DNA of 9,538 nt from assembly GCA_905203455.1 (NCBI GenBank), contig CAJKVX010000034.1, forward strand, positions 1-9,538, read 5' to 3'. The notes below the pieces were generated by a model, which saw nothing but the letters and a program-made list of their open reading frames with translations, made no database searches and was not told where the DNA came from. Positions 1 to 6,217 of the stretch are shown here, piece after piece. Position 1 is the stretch's first letter; each line of letters starts with the position of its first letter. Made by a program: the position numbers and the translations under genes. The DNA is from an uncultured Eubacteriales bacterium. Lineage in GTDB: Bacteria > Bacillota > Clostridia > Christensenellales > UBA1242.

Positions 1-268
1 AATCTATAAACGGAAGACCGTCTGGAAGTTTAAAATTCATGACTAGGTCTTCTACGGAATTATATATTTCATCTGATATTAGATTATCTGTAAATGCGTT
101 TGTTACATATGCTCTATAAACTTTTTTTTCGTTGTAGGTATCCTGATAAATTTGAATTCTATATTCTTTATATCCAAAGTCTGCATCGCCACCTAATCTA
201 GCCAATTGATTCTCTATTTCGCCAAAAGTTTCTGCTTCAAGAAAAACACCTGAATTAATCGGTTCCAT
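1..268 (-). CDS. Small partner protein of the His-rich toxin-like gene, 3' end beyond the window
   Basis: An open frame begins with ATG at 268 and runs 89 codons to the window edge without a stop, so the C-terminus is missing. It overlaps the end of the upstream gene by 14 nt and has no good Shine-Dalgarno of its own, so it is probably made by translational coupling. The protein is acidic and looks like a small soluble alpha/beta fold: a segment beginning FGEIENQL, a basic/aromatic strand (YKEYRIQIYQDT), then a stretch with SVEDLVMNFKLPDG. From memory, small proteins with this pattern (an 'EI..L' helix, a 'Y..Y.I' strand, and a terminal '.sv.dLl.f.l.dG' segment) often follow His-rich toxin-like genes in Firmicute phages, which would suit an immunity or antidote role. 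That role is inference. Coding is likely because of the overlap and the open frame. Confidence 0.7.
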   Translation of the reverse strand, partial: MEPINSGVFLEAETFGEIENQLARLGGDADFGYKEYRIQIYQDTYNEKKVYRAYVTNAFTDNLISDEIYNSVEDLVMNFKLPDGLPFID

Positions 269-653
269 ATTTTTTATTGTATTCCATCGCTTCTTCATAT
301 AATACTAACTCCTCGTGCTTTGGGCTTCTTACTAAATTTCTATTATTCACATCGTAATGAACATGTATTTCTTCTTTTTCATATGTGCCATGTTTATGTC
401 CCCAATTTAGTTCTTTAACTCTTTTGTTTTCGCTGTTATAAAAAACAATTTTTTCAATTTTTTTGGTTCTAGGATTGGCGGAAGCATAAACTTTTGATGA
501 GTGGCTAAATTGTGGGTTGGTTGCATTATTTTGTGTAGTATGCTGTATAACTTTAACTCCACTTGGAAGAATGCCAACTGTCTTCCGCTCAAACTTAGTC
601 ATATCTCGCACATTATTTAATACTGTGCTACTAGCATTTCTACTTGTTCCCAT
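255..653 (-). CDS. His-rich toxin-like protein of phage/mobile-element type
   Basis: A 132-residue soluble protein with no signal or membrane segment. ATG at 653 follows a strong site (AAAGGAGAT, 9 nt spacing). The C-terminal half carries a recognisable pattern: IVFYNSENKRVKELNWGH at 69-86, then HKHG (86-89), IHVHYD (96-101) and RSP (109-111). This recalls the '(F/Y)D.nGk..k.iD...HG....H..PH.H' C-terminal domains of small phage and polymorphic-toxin-like proteins. The clustered histidines (86, 88, 97, 99) could bind metal or form a catalytic site. The N-terminal 50 residues are polar and low in hydrophobics. The gene overlaps the end of the DUF4417 gene by 14 nt and the following small gene by 14 nt. 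The family resemblance is from memory; a nuclease or toxin activity is inference. Moderately sure it is a real gene, unsure of function. Confidence 0.8.
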   Translation of the reverse strand: MGTSRNASSTVLNNVRDMTKFERKTVGILPSGVKVIQHTTQNNATNPQFSHSSKVYASANPRTKKIEKIVFYNSENKRVKELNWGHKHGTYEKEEIHVHYDVNNRNLVRSPKHEELVLYEEAMEYNKKYGTD

Positions 654-1287
654 TAATTTTATCTCCTTTCTTTAAATTGTGCAACCGTTTTGTAAATGGT
701 TCAAAAATTATAACCTTATCTTCATACTCTTTTAATTCATTAAAAAATCGGCCAAAATAAACCACTAGCCGGGGCTTTGCCATTTGTATTAGGTGTTTAA
801 AACCTTCAATAAACATTTGCTTATCTGCCCCCACAGAACTGACAGAAATGACACTGTTTTCTTTGATTGTTTCAAAGCACCACATATAACTTTCTATATT
901 TGTCCAACATGCACAGGGAATTATTTCAATACCGTTTTGTTTGTAAAAATTGCACAAGGTATTGTTTCTATATAAATTAAAAATAGATATTGCCTTTGGC
1001 ATGTTAGCAAACATGGAAAAGTTGGGGCCAATGACCCCTTTAAATTGTTTCAAAATTTCTAAATATCTGAACGGATTGTTCCAAATTCGCTCGAATTGGT
1101 AGTCGTCTATGTAAAAATGAACCCATGTTTTCTCTCGCTGTTCAATTGGAAGTTGCAAGGCAATATTAAACGGCAAGATTTCAGTTGGCAAGGAAGATAA
1201 ATTGTCTTCAACTAATGGTATGCCATATTCACCAACCAATGTGGCGTTTTGTAACAGAATGAATTTAAAATTATCTATCTTTGTCAT
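640..1287 (-). CDS. DUF4417 family protein
   Basis: A 215-residue protein that I recognise as DUF4417, a family of unknown biochemical function found mainly in phages and mobile elements of Gram-positive bacteria. Visible family features in order are VHFYIDDYQFERIW (56-69), a VIGPNFSMFANMP segment (85-97) where the family usually has 'spDFS.y.dmP', the YRNN motif (106-109), GIEIIPCACW (119-128) and a LVVYFGR strand (174-180). Length matches the usual 200-300. C125, C127 and C137 are present, but I do not know that they are functional. ATG at 1287 overlaps the end of the upstream gene by 17 nt and has only a weak purine site (AGAGAT), so coupling is likely. The stop is TAG. It sits in the control/accessory operon, as expected for a phage early gene. 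No activity should be assumed. Confidence 0.85.
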   Translation of the reverse strand: MTKIDNFKFILLQNATLVGEYGIPLVEDNLSSLPTEILPFNIALQLPIEQREKTWVHFYIDDYQFERIWNNPFRYLEILKQFKGVIGPNFSMFANMPKAISIFNLYRNNTLCNFYKQNGIEIIPCACWTNIESYMWCFETIKENSVISVSSVGADKQMFIEGFKHLIQMAKPRLVVYFGRFFNELKEYEDKVIIFEPFTKRLHNLKKGDKINGNK

Positions 1288-1567
1288 TAATAATATCTCT
1301 CAAATCTTGCACAAGTTGTTTTACATCAGTAAGATAAATATATAAATCGCCTTTAATCTCGATTTCATCATGCCATTTATCGAAATTGCGAAGCCGTCTG
1401 TTTATTTTAAATATCAAGTTTTCAATATACTCACATACCCCTTTGGTATCTAATGGACAAAATGTAAAATCCCCGTCATTAACTAATCTGTTTGATAATT
1501 TGCAAAATAAATTAGGCATATCACTAGAATCTAGATGTTTGCATTTTAAGCATTTGTTGTTATTCAT
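1271..1567 (-). CDS. Small cysteine-rich protein of unknown function
   Basis: A 98-residue protein. ATG at 1567 follows AAAGGAGAAAAGG, which overlaps the stop of the preceding gene; the two are 12 nt apart. The N-terminal part has Cys at 6, 9, 22, 37 and 45, starting with CLKC, a spacing that could coordinate one zinc ion. The rest is a charged, probably helical tail (about 48-98) with heptad-like hydrophobics, suited to protein-protein contact. There is no membrane segment. It lies between the replication-like gene and the DUF4417 gene and overlaps the latter by 17 nt. I do not recognise the family. A small zinc-binding adaptor or regulator is a reasonable guess from the cysteines only. Confidence 0.75.
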   Translation of the reverse strand: MNNNKCLKCKHLDSSDMPNLFCKLSNRLVNDGDFTFCPLDTKGVCEYIENLIFKINRRLRNFDKWHDEIEIKGDLYIYLTDVKQLVQDLRDIINDKDR

Positions 1568-1579
1568 TCCTTTTCTCCT

Positions 1580-2416
1580 TTAAATATCTAAATTTTCAAG
1601 GCTGTTAAATAAGCCTTCAAGTTCTTTTTTCGTGTATTCTCTTTCATCAAAATTGGCAATTGTTTTCTTTATTCGAATTAACCCTGGATTGTCTATTGCC
1701 ATGTTGTAAAATAGCGAAATTGCATAATTAAACTTGTTTTTTATATTGTTTCTACTGTCAATGAACGCATAGCACTCACTTATAAGTTTGGTTGTAATGT
1801 TATAATTTTTTTGTTTGAAAAAATCTTGCAGAACCAGTAAAATGTGTGTTGTTGAAATTTGTTGACCCAATATTGTGTAGAACTGTTTTAATGAAAATTT
1901 TTCAATAAAGTTGGCAAAGCGTTTTTTAACTGCGTTGATTTCGCTATCTTCAAATTTATCCTGGTCAATTTTTTCTGCATAATCTTTTATTTTTTCTCTA
2001 AACCAGTTCAGATAAAATTCAAGTTCAGGGGATTTAGCAGAAGCGTCAATTACACACAACTGTTTAGTTGGTTCAATGCTTTTTGCGTTTGGAATTAGTT
2101 TTAAATTTAATTTATAGAATGTCTTCTTTCTTCCAACTGTGCGGTTTAATGGGGTTAATACATTACAACTAATTAAATCTGTTATCAAGTTTATGATTTG
2201 CTTTTTTCCAACATCAAAAATGGGTAAATCAGTTAATAGTTTTTGATAAGCAATATAAAAATAACTTTCACCGTTTAATTGCTCTTTTTCGCAATTTCCA
2301 CTTGCAATAAAGTCGTTGATATATGAGACAATGAGCAAATGGTTAATTTTTAACCCACAAATTATTGCGGATTTTTGCGAAAAATTTAAATTGCCAATTT
2401 TTAAAATTTCCTTCAT
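1580..2416 (-). CDS. Winged-helix protein, putative replication initiator/organiser
   Basis: A 278-residue protein starting at ATG 2416, chosen because AAAGG lies about 10 nt upstream. An upstream in-frame ATG at 2497 would add 27 residues but overlaps the XRE gene by 50 nt and lacks a good site. The N-terminal ~110 residues look like a winged helix: a helix at 26-40, the segment YFYIAYQKLLTDLP (52-65), a basic helix starting GKKQIINLITDL (70-81), and a wing-like RTVGRKKTFYKLN (92-104). This arrangement is typical of the DNA-binding domain of phage replisome organisers and plasmid Rep proteins of Firmicutes. The C-terminal part (about 125-278) is helical and charged, as in partner-binding domains of such proteins. 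No HUH or Rep_trans catalytic motif is visible, so it is probably not a nickase. The location after an XRE regulator supports a replication/control role. It could instead be a regulator. Confidence 0.7.
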   Translation of the reverse strand: MKEILKIGNLNFSQKSAIICGLKINHLLIVSYINDFIASGNCEKEQLNGESYFYIAYQKLLTDLPIFDVGKKQIINLITDLISCNVLTPLNRTVGRKKTFYKLNLKLIPNAKSIEPTKQLCVIDASAKSPELEFYLNWFREKIKDYAEKIDQDKFEDSEINAVKKRFANFIEKFSLKQFYTILGQQISTTHILLVLQDFFKQKNYNITTKLISECYAFIDSRNNIKNKFNYAISLFYNMAIDNPGLIRIKKTIANFDEREYTKKELEGLFNSLENLDI

Positions 2417-2447
2417 TTCGTTTTTTCCTTTCAATTTTGTAGCATTT

Positions 2448-2693
2448 TTAGTCAAACATTGACTGCTGGCCGGGGAGTGTTCCGTTAATATAGTCATACG
2501 CGTCGTCTGGATACATGAACTTTTTTTGGATTTTGGCCATAGTCAAATCGCTTGGCTCAACTTCGCCGTTTTCCCAACGCGAAACATTTGACTGAATAAC
2601 ACCCAACCGTTTAGCCATTTGCGTTTGAGTTATTCCATTAATTAATCTAATTCGCTTTATTAAATGTCCTTTTGTTTCTTTTATTTGTTTCAT
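2448..2693 (-). CDS. XRE-family (Cro/CI-like) transcriptional regulator
   Basis: An 81-residue protein that is essentially one HTH_3 domain. The helix-turn-helix is clear: ITQTQMAKRLGV (21-32) followed by IQSNVSRWENGEVEP (33-47), with the hallmark 'Q..vSrwE.G...P' recognition-helix pattern. A short acidic tail ends GQQSMFD. ATG at 2693 follows AGGAG with 9 nt spacing. It is the first gene of the left operon and sits just downstream of a 16-bp palindrome at 2791-2806, which is the obvious candidate binding site for self-regulation. There is no peptidase or oligomerisation domain of CI type, so it is more Cro-like. It probably controls the replication-like gene 31 nt downstream (using the 2416 start). 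Family assignment is secure; the target is inferred. Confidence 0.92.
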   Translation of the reverse strand: MKQIKETKGHLIKRIRLINGITQTQMAKRLGVIQSNVSRWENGEVEPSDLTMAKIQKKFMYPDDAYDYINGTLPGQQSMFD

Positions 2694-2742
2694 GAATTTT
2701 CTCCTGTTTTTTGTGCATAAAATGGCATATTTTTAATCAAAA

Positions 2743-2772
2743 ATTAGAATTTCAAAACCTATGAAAATTAAA
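2743..2772 (-). promoter_or_regulatory. Weak candidate promoter for the XRE-led operon
   Basis: On the minus strand TTTAAT (2772-2767) and TCTAAT (2748-2743, five of six matches to TATAAT) are separated by 18 nt. Start of transcription would fall about 40 nt before the ribosome site of the XRE gene. The AT-rich composition makes chance matches common, so this is only a candidate. Confidence 0.25.
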
Positions 2773-2783
2773 GTCATTTTTCT

Positions 2784-2811
2784 TGCACACACTCACAGAT
2801 GTGAGTATGCA
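2784..2811. promoter_or_regulatory. Palindromic candidate operator
   Basis: ACTCACA GA TGTGAGT is a perfect 7-bp inverted repeat with a 2-bp centre (2791-2806). It is flanked by TGCA on both sides (2784-2787 and 2808-2811), with slightly unequal spacing. It lies upstream of the XRE gene and next to the candidate promoter, a typical place for a dimeric repressor site. It could also fold as a hairpin in single-stranded DNA. Confidence 0.55.
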
Positions 2812-2860
2812 CTTCGAAAAATTTTATTTAATTTTCATTACGGTTTTTTCAATCCCAATT

Positions 2861-2884
2861 TTTGATTTTTTCTGATAAATCAAA
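2861..2884. repeat. AT-rich inverted repeat after the Zot-like gene
   Basis: TTTGATTT (2861-2868) and AAATCAAA (2877-2884) are perfect 8-nt arms around an 8-nt loop. It lies 26 nt past the stop of the Zot-like gene. On the minus strand no T-tract follows the hairpin, so it does not look like an intrinsic terminator. Confidence 0.4.
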
Positions 2885-2910
2885 CTCACTCTCAGGTGCC
2901 GTCTTTTTAT

Positions 2911-4167
2911 TTATTCCTTTGATATATCAACCAAATTTGAACTTTTCAACATTGACAAACATTTCTCTCTACGCATTCTTAATTTTTCAAATGGCTTTAA
3001 CAGAATTTCTTGACTGATTGGTTTGTATCCATTTTTATATGCACGAGTTTCATATTTAAATGGCATTGTTCGTGGGAAATATATAATCTCATCAGGACAA
3101 TCATTTTCTCTGACACTTACAACAATTTGTTTAGTGTCGACGCTTTGAGTTTCTTTTTTCAACTTTTTATATTTGACTTTAAAGAAACCAACTCCTTTAA
3201 TAAACTTTTCAAAATTAATTAAAAATTTTGACCAGCGTTTTGCTTGCACAAATGACATGTATTTAACCGCTAAATTTTTTAATCTTTCAAAAATCCATTT
3301 TAAAATTTTGGGTTCAAGCACATTTGTTTTTCCTTGAAACGAAAGGATTTGAGAATTTACTCTTCTAAGGTCAATGAAGTAGTTATTTCCGTCTTGTTCA
3401 CATGCCATAAATCTAAACTCACCAAAATGACGACAGAATTTGCCCATGTCAGAGATATCCGCGGAACCATTTTTATTTTTTTGTCTGTCAAGATACAACT
3501 CTGTTGGGCAAATGGTGCTAAGTTCGTCATATAGACCATTCATTCGGTAAGGTAGACGCTCTTTCATTTTTAAATGCTCAACTGAAATGTCGTAAGCATA
3601 GCGTTTATAGACTTTTGAATATAAGCCTATGTTTGACCCTAAACAAGGAACACCGTTGTTCTCAACATAAAACCTATAAGCTTCCACAACTTCTCTTTCA
3701 TCTTCATTTAATGGCTTGTTGTTGTATAACTTTGGCAATATTTTCCAATATTCATATTGGAGTTCTTGCCAACTCCATTTACACATTGCGTGTGTTGCAA
3801 AACAAGCATAAAGAGTTTTACAAGTTCCAGGGGCGCCTTCATTAATGTCAAAATGGTTGGGGGTTCTGGCGGTGTCATACTCCCAAGCCTTATATCTTGT
3901 CCTGTAATACCACCACCGTAGCATGTTTATTATGCACACAATGCCAATTATTAGAATGGGGGAAAGAATTAACCATGAATACCAATTTTTGTAATTTTTA
4001 ACTAGAATTGGAATTGAAATTATTGCAACTATACTTATTTGAATTAATGCTTTGGTTAATGGATAAAAGTAAGCTAATCTTTCAATAAATGGTAACTTAT
4101 ATTCTTCAATGTGGGCTATAAGTGGCAACATCTTGTTTTCTTTAATGGAAGTTTGCTGTTTTATCAT
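2911..4167 (-). CDS. Zot/pI-like morphogenesis ATPase with two N-terminal membrane helices
   Basis: A 418-residue protein resembling the Zot (zonular occludens toxin) family, the assembly ATPases (gene I protein) of filamentous phages at the inner membrane. Visible in order: hydrophobic helices at about 38-57 and 64-83 with a short connector, a basic RWWYYRTRYK stretch, a Walker A-like loop GAPGTCKT (111-118), a Walker B-like GLYDELS (211-217), then CRHFGEFRFMACEQDG (245-260) and DLRR (266-269), matching the 'rH.g....l..Q.....d..iR' sensor region of Zot proteins. The C-terminal ~130 residues are basic and may be cytoplasmic. Two oddities: Cys replaces the last Gly of the P-loop, and the membrane segments precede the ATPase domain, whereas pI has its helix after it. 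ATG at 4167 has no clear Shine-Dalgarno; ATG 4131 is an alternative. It is last in the membrane-protein block, 21 nt after the InlB-repeat gene. Secretion or conjugation ATPases are the alternative. Confidence 0.72.
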   Translation of the reverse strand: MIKQQTSIKENKMLPLIAHIEEYKLPFIERLAYFYPLTKALIQISIVAIISIPILVKNYKNWYSWLILSPILIIGIVCIINMLRWWYYRTRYKAWEYDTARTPNHFDINEGAPGTCKTLYACFATHAMCKWSWQELQYEYWKILPKLYNNKPLNEDEREVVEAYRFYVENNGVPCLGSNIGLYSKVYKRYAYDISVEHLKMKERLPYRMNGLYDELSTICPTELYLDRQKNKNGSADISDMGKFCRHFGEFRFMACEQDGNNYFIDLRRVNSQILSFQGKTNVLEPKILKWIFERLKNLAVKYMSFVQAKRWSKFLINFEKFIKGVGFFKVKYKKLKKETQSVDTKQIVVSVRENDCPDEIIYFPRTMPFKYETRAYKNGYKPISQEILLKPFEKLRMRREKCLSMLKSSNLVDISKE

Positions 4168-4188
4168 TTTTCACACACTAGCCTATAA

Positions 4189-5580
4189 CTATGGGTTGTT
4201 TCTAAACAAAACAGCAACATTACAATCTTCTGTAAACACTGGTGTTTCTCCCAAATTTACATATTCATATTGAGATATGTTAGTTATTGTATCAGTGAAA
4301 TTGCCATCAAGAATAATCGCACCTTCAAGAACTCTGGCAATGTTTTCCAAATATGAATTATAACCAGAAGCGTCTGCGTTGTATGGAAAATTAAAGAAAG
4401 TATCAGGAAATGCACTACCAGAAGAACCAGCAACAAACTTAATCTCATCACCAGCATAAACAGGTATTTCATTAACAGCACCATGCCCGGTAAACCTTGT
4501 ATAAGTTTCACCATCAGAAGTTACATAAGCAGTTGCAGTTATAACAAGCATTTTGCTAAAATCTGCAACAAAAGTTGTGTCTTCTGTCATTTCAAAAGTT
4601 TCGATATCAACCAATTCTCCGTTGACTTTCCAGCCATTAAAACGACTTAATCTACCGTCAACTTCCTGTGTTGGGTTAGTTGGCTTTTGTAATGTGTCAG
4701 TTTTAGATAAACTTTGTGTTGAATAAACTGTGTCATTGGCCATAAAAGTAGCCGTTATTGTTTGTTTAACAACAGCATTTAAAGTAACATTTTCAGTTGC
4801 AACAAAAGTATCTGTGTCAACCTTAACATCTCCGTTATACCAACCTTGGAAAAAGTAACTTTCATAACCAGTTAAGGTTGGATAATTAGGCTTTGTGCTA
4901 CTTAAAATAATTTCACTTGAAAGACTTTCGCCATTGACAGTGTAAACTACTTGAACTTTTTCAGTTATGTCAGCTACTAATACAACATGGTCGGTTACAA
5001 CATAAGTAGAAATATCTATAGTTTCGCCATTTACCTTCCAGCCGTTAAAGGTGCTTACATTTCCGTCTTCAAAACTAACTTGATATGGATTAGTTATTGT
5101 TGAGTTTTTATCAATAACTTGAATATCTTTCAGCTCGTTACCCACCATAAATTTAACAATGGCTTGGTTTTCTTCAACTAAAATTGGCAGAGCGTCCTCA
5201 TAAGCGTCAACTAAGTTTTGCAACTCAGTATTTTGAGATTGCAGGCTAGAAATCTGCTCTTGAAGTTCGCTAATCAAACTTTGATTTGCAGAACTTTGTT
5301 CTTGCAAAGTCTGAATTTGCAACTGCAAGTTTGAAATGGCAACTTCGTTTTCTTCAATTGTTTGTCTGTATGCGTTAATTTGAGTTTGCAGGGTCTGCAT
5401 GTTTGCAGTTCCTTTTTCGTAACCTTCTTCATACTTTTCCTGACCTTGTTCAACTGTAAGCAAGGCTTCGCCAGATAAGAAGAGTTTAACCTTATCCCAA
5501 TAAACGCCAATTACCACTGCAATAATTGCTATGACTGCAATTAAGATTGAGTTAAATACAATCATTCCTTTATTGTTCAT
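4189..5580 (-). CDS. Membrane-anchored coiled-coil protein with three InlB/Listeria-Bacteroides repeats
   Basis: A 463-residue surface protein. I chose ATG 5580 because GGAGGAG lies 3-5 nt upstream; an earlier ATG at 5604 would add 8 residues and lacks a site. Residues 6-26 form one membrane helix. About 46-130 is a Gln/Leu/Ile-rich coiled coil. Three beta-rich repeats of InlB B-repeat/Listeria-Bacteroides type follow at about 141-207, 209-273 and 275-342. Each has the 'F.GW..nG..vd..t....t....l.A' signature; FNGWKVNGE occurs identically in repeats 1 and 3, and repeat 2 has FFQGWYNGD. A unique ~120-residue Ser/Gly/Asn/aromatic C-terminal domain ends the protein. The layout (membrane anchor, stalk, repeats, tip) suits an extracellular fibre or adhesin. 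The start overlaps the preceding gene by 11 nt. Role as a phage adsorption protein is inferred from the neighbouring Zot-like gene. The stop is TAG. Confidence 0.85.
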   Translation of the reverse strand: MNNKGMIVFNSILIAVIAIIAVVIGVYWDKVKLFLSGEALLTVEQGQEKYEEGYEKGTANMQTLQTQINAYRQTIEENEVAISNLQLQIQTLQEQSSANQSLISELQEQISSLQSQNTELQNLVDAYEDALPILVEENQAIVKFMVGNELKDIQVIDKNSTITNPYQVSFEDGNVSTFNGWKVNGETIDISTYVVTDHVVLVADITEKVQVVYTVNGESLSSEIILSSTKPNYPTLTGYESYFFQGWYNGDVKVDTDTFVATENVTLNAVVKQTITATFMANDTVYSTQSLSKTDTLQKPTNPTQEVDGRLSRFNGWKVNGELVDIETFEMTEDTTFVADFSKMLVITATAYVTSDGETYTRFTGHGAVNEIPVYAGDEIKFVAGSSGSAFPDTFFNFPYNADASGYNSYLENIARVLEGAIILDGNFTDTITNISQYEYVNLGETPVFTEDCNVAVLFRNNP

Positions 5581-6217
5581 TTTCTCCTCCTTCAAATAGA
5601 ACAACTTCTATTTTTAATCCGTTGTTGTCAATGTATTGCTCAATGTAAGTTAAGTTATCTTGGTCTTTCGTTGTTGTTATTCTTAACCTTGTTATGTTTT
5701 CGTAAAAATCAATGCGAATTGTTAATGATACTGTTGCGTTAACTTCGCCCTCTGGGCTATAAAAGGTTTGGCTAAACACTCCCTGAACATAGCCCGCACC
5801 ACATTCGTTGTAACTACAAGGCATTTTGTTAACTAAAATACGGTAATCTTTATTTGTGCCGTCAAACTGTTGGGCTTTTAATTCATCGTCATAGTAATAT
5901 TTTGAAGCGTCTTGAGTGTCCTGGTAAAAAACCATGTCAGTGTAGTTTTGTGTCATGAATGTTGTTTGGTTAACTTCTTCAACAACAATTTGACCAACGC
6001 TTTGGCTTTGTGCTGTTCCGACTGTTACAAAGTCTGCAATGGCAAAGCCAGAAGAAATAATAACTGCTAGGCCTGCTAGGTAAAACATAACCTTTCTTGC
6101 AAATTCGTTTTTTAGGAAAAACAACATTACAATAAACACAATTGCCAAAATTAAGATGATGATTATAGGAGTAAACAGTTGACCTTTCAAATCAATTAAT
6201 GTTAACAACCTGTTCAT
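5570..6217 (-). CDS. Two-pass membrane protein with extracellular domain, unknown family
   Basis: A 215-residue protein with strong hydrophobic helices at 15-35 and 43-64, joined by a positively charged loop (KNEFARK). By the positive-inside rule the loop is cytoplasmic and both termini are outside, leaving about 150 extracellular residues. That domain is rich in Thr, Tyr and Asp, probably beta-structured, and holds Cys 134 and 139 (CSYNEC), which could form a disulfide. ATG at 6217 overlaps the upstream stop by one base in a TAATG junction, preceded by AGGAGG, so translation is coupled. I do not recognise the family. Its place in the block before the Zot-like ATPase suggests an envelope-assembly role. 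It is far larger than a filamentous-phage major coat protein. Confidence 0.8.
   Translation of the reverse strand: MNRLLTLIDLKGQLFTPIIIILILAIVFIVMLFFLKNEFARKVMFYLAGLAVIISSGFAIADFVTVGTAQSQSVGQIVVEEVNQTTFMTQNYTDMVFYQDTQDASKYYYDDELKAQQFDGTNKDYRILVNKMPCSYNECGAGYVQGVFSQTFYSPEGEVNATVSLTIRIDFYENITRLRITTTKDQDNLTYIEQYIDNNGLKIEVVLFEGGENEQ

Noticed and set aside
793..975. Plus-strand open frames (793-975, 1386-1583, 3010-3222, 3334-3534, 3615-3845, 7312-7542, 7524-7736, 8913-9119, 9053-9259)
   Set aside because: Each lies opposite a well-supported minus-strand gene or across the hairpin region, lacks a convincing ribosome site and has low-complexity, Cys/Phe-rich translations typical of antisense shadows.
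2861..2884. Intrinsic terminator after the Zot-like gene
   Set aside because: The inverted repeat is AT-rich and no T-tract follows it on the minus strand.
2827..2894. Tiny minus-strand GTG-start open frame of 21 codons in the intergenic region
   Set aside because: No clear ribosome site, no hydrophobic segment and it is too short to judge; probably chance.
4284..4514. Minus-strand alternative frames inside larger genes (407-592, 3357-3539, 4284-4514, 5274-5510)
   Set aside because: They are out-of-frame readings of the His-rich, Zot-like and InlB-repeat genes, with no ribosome site.
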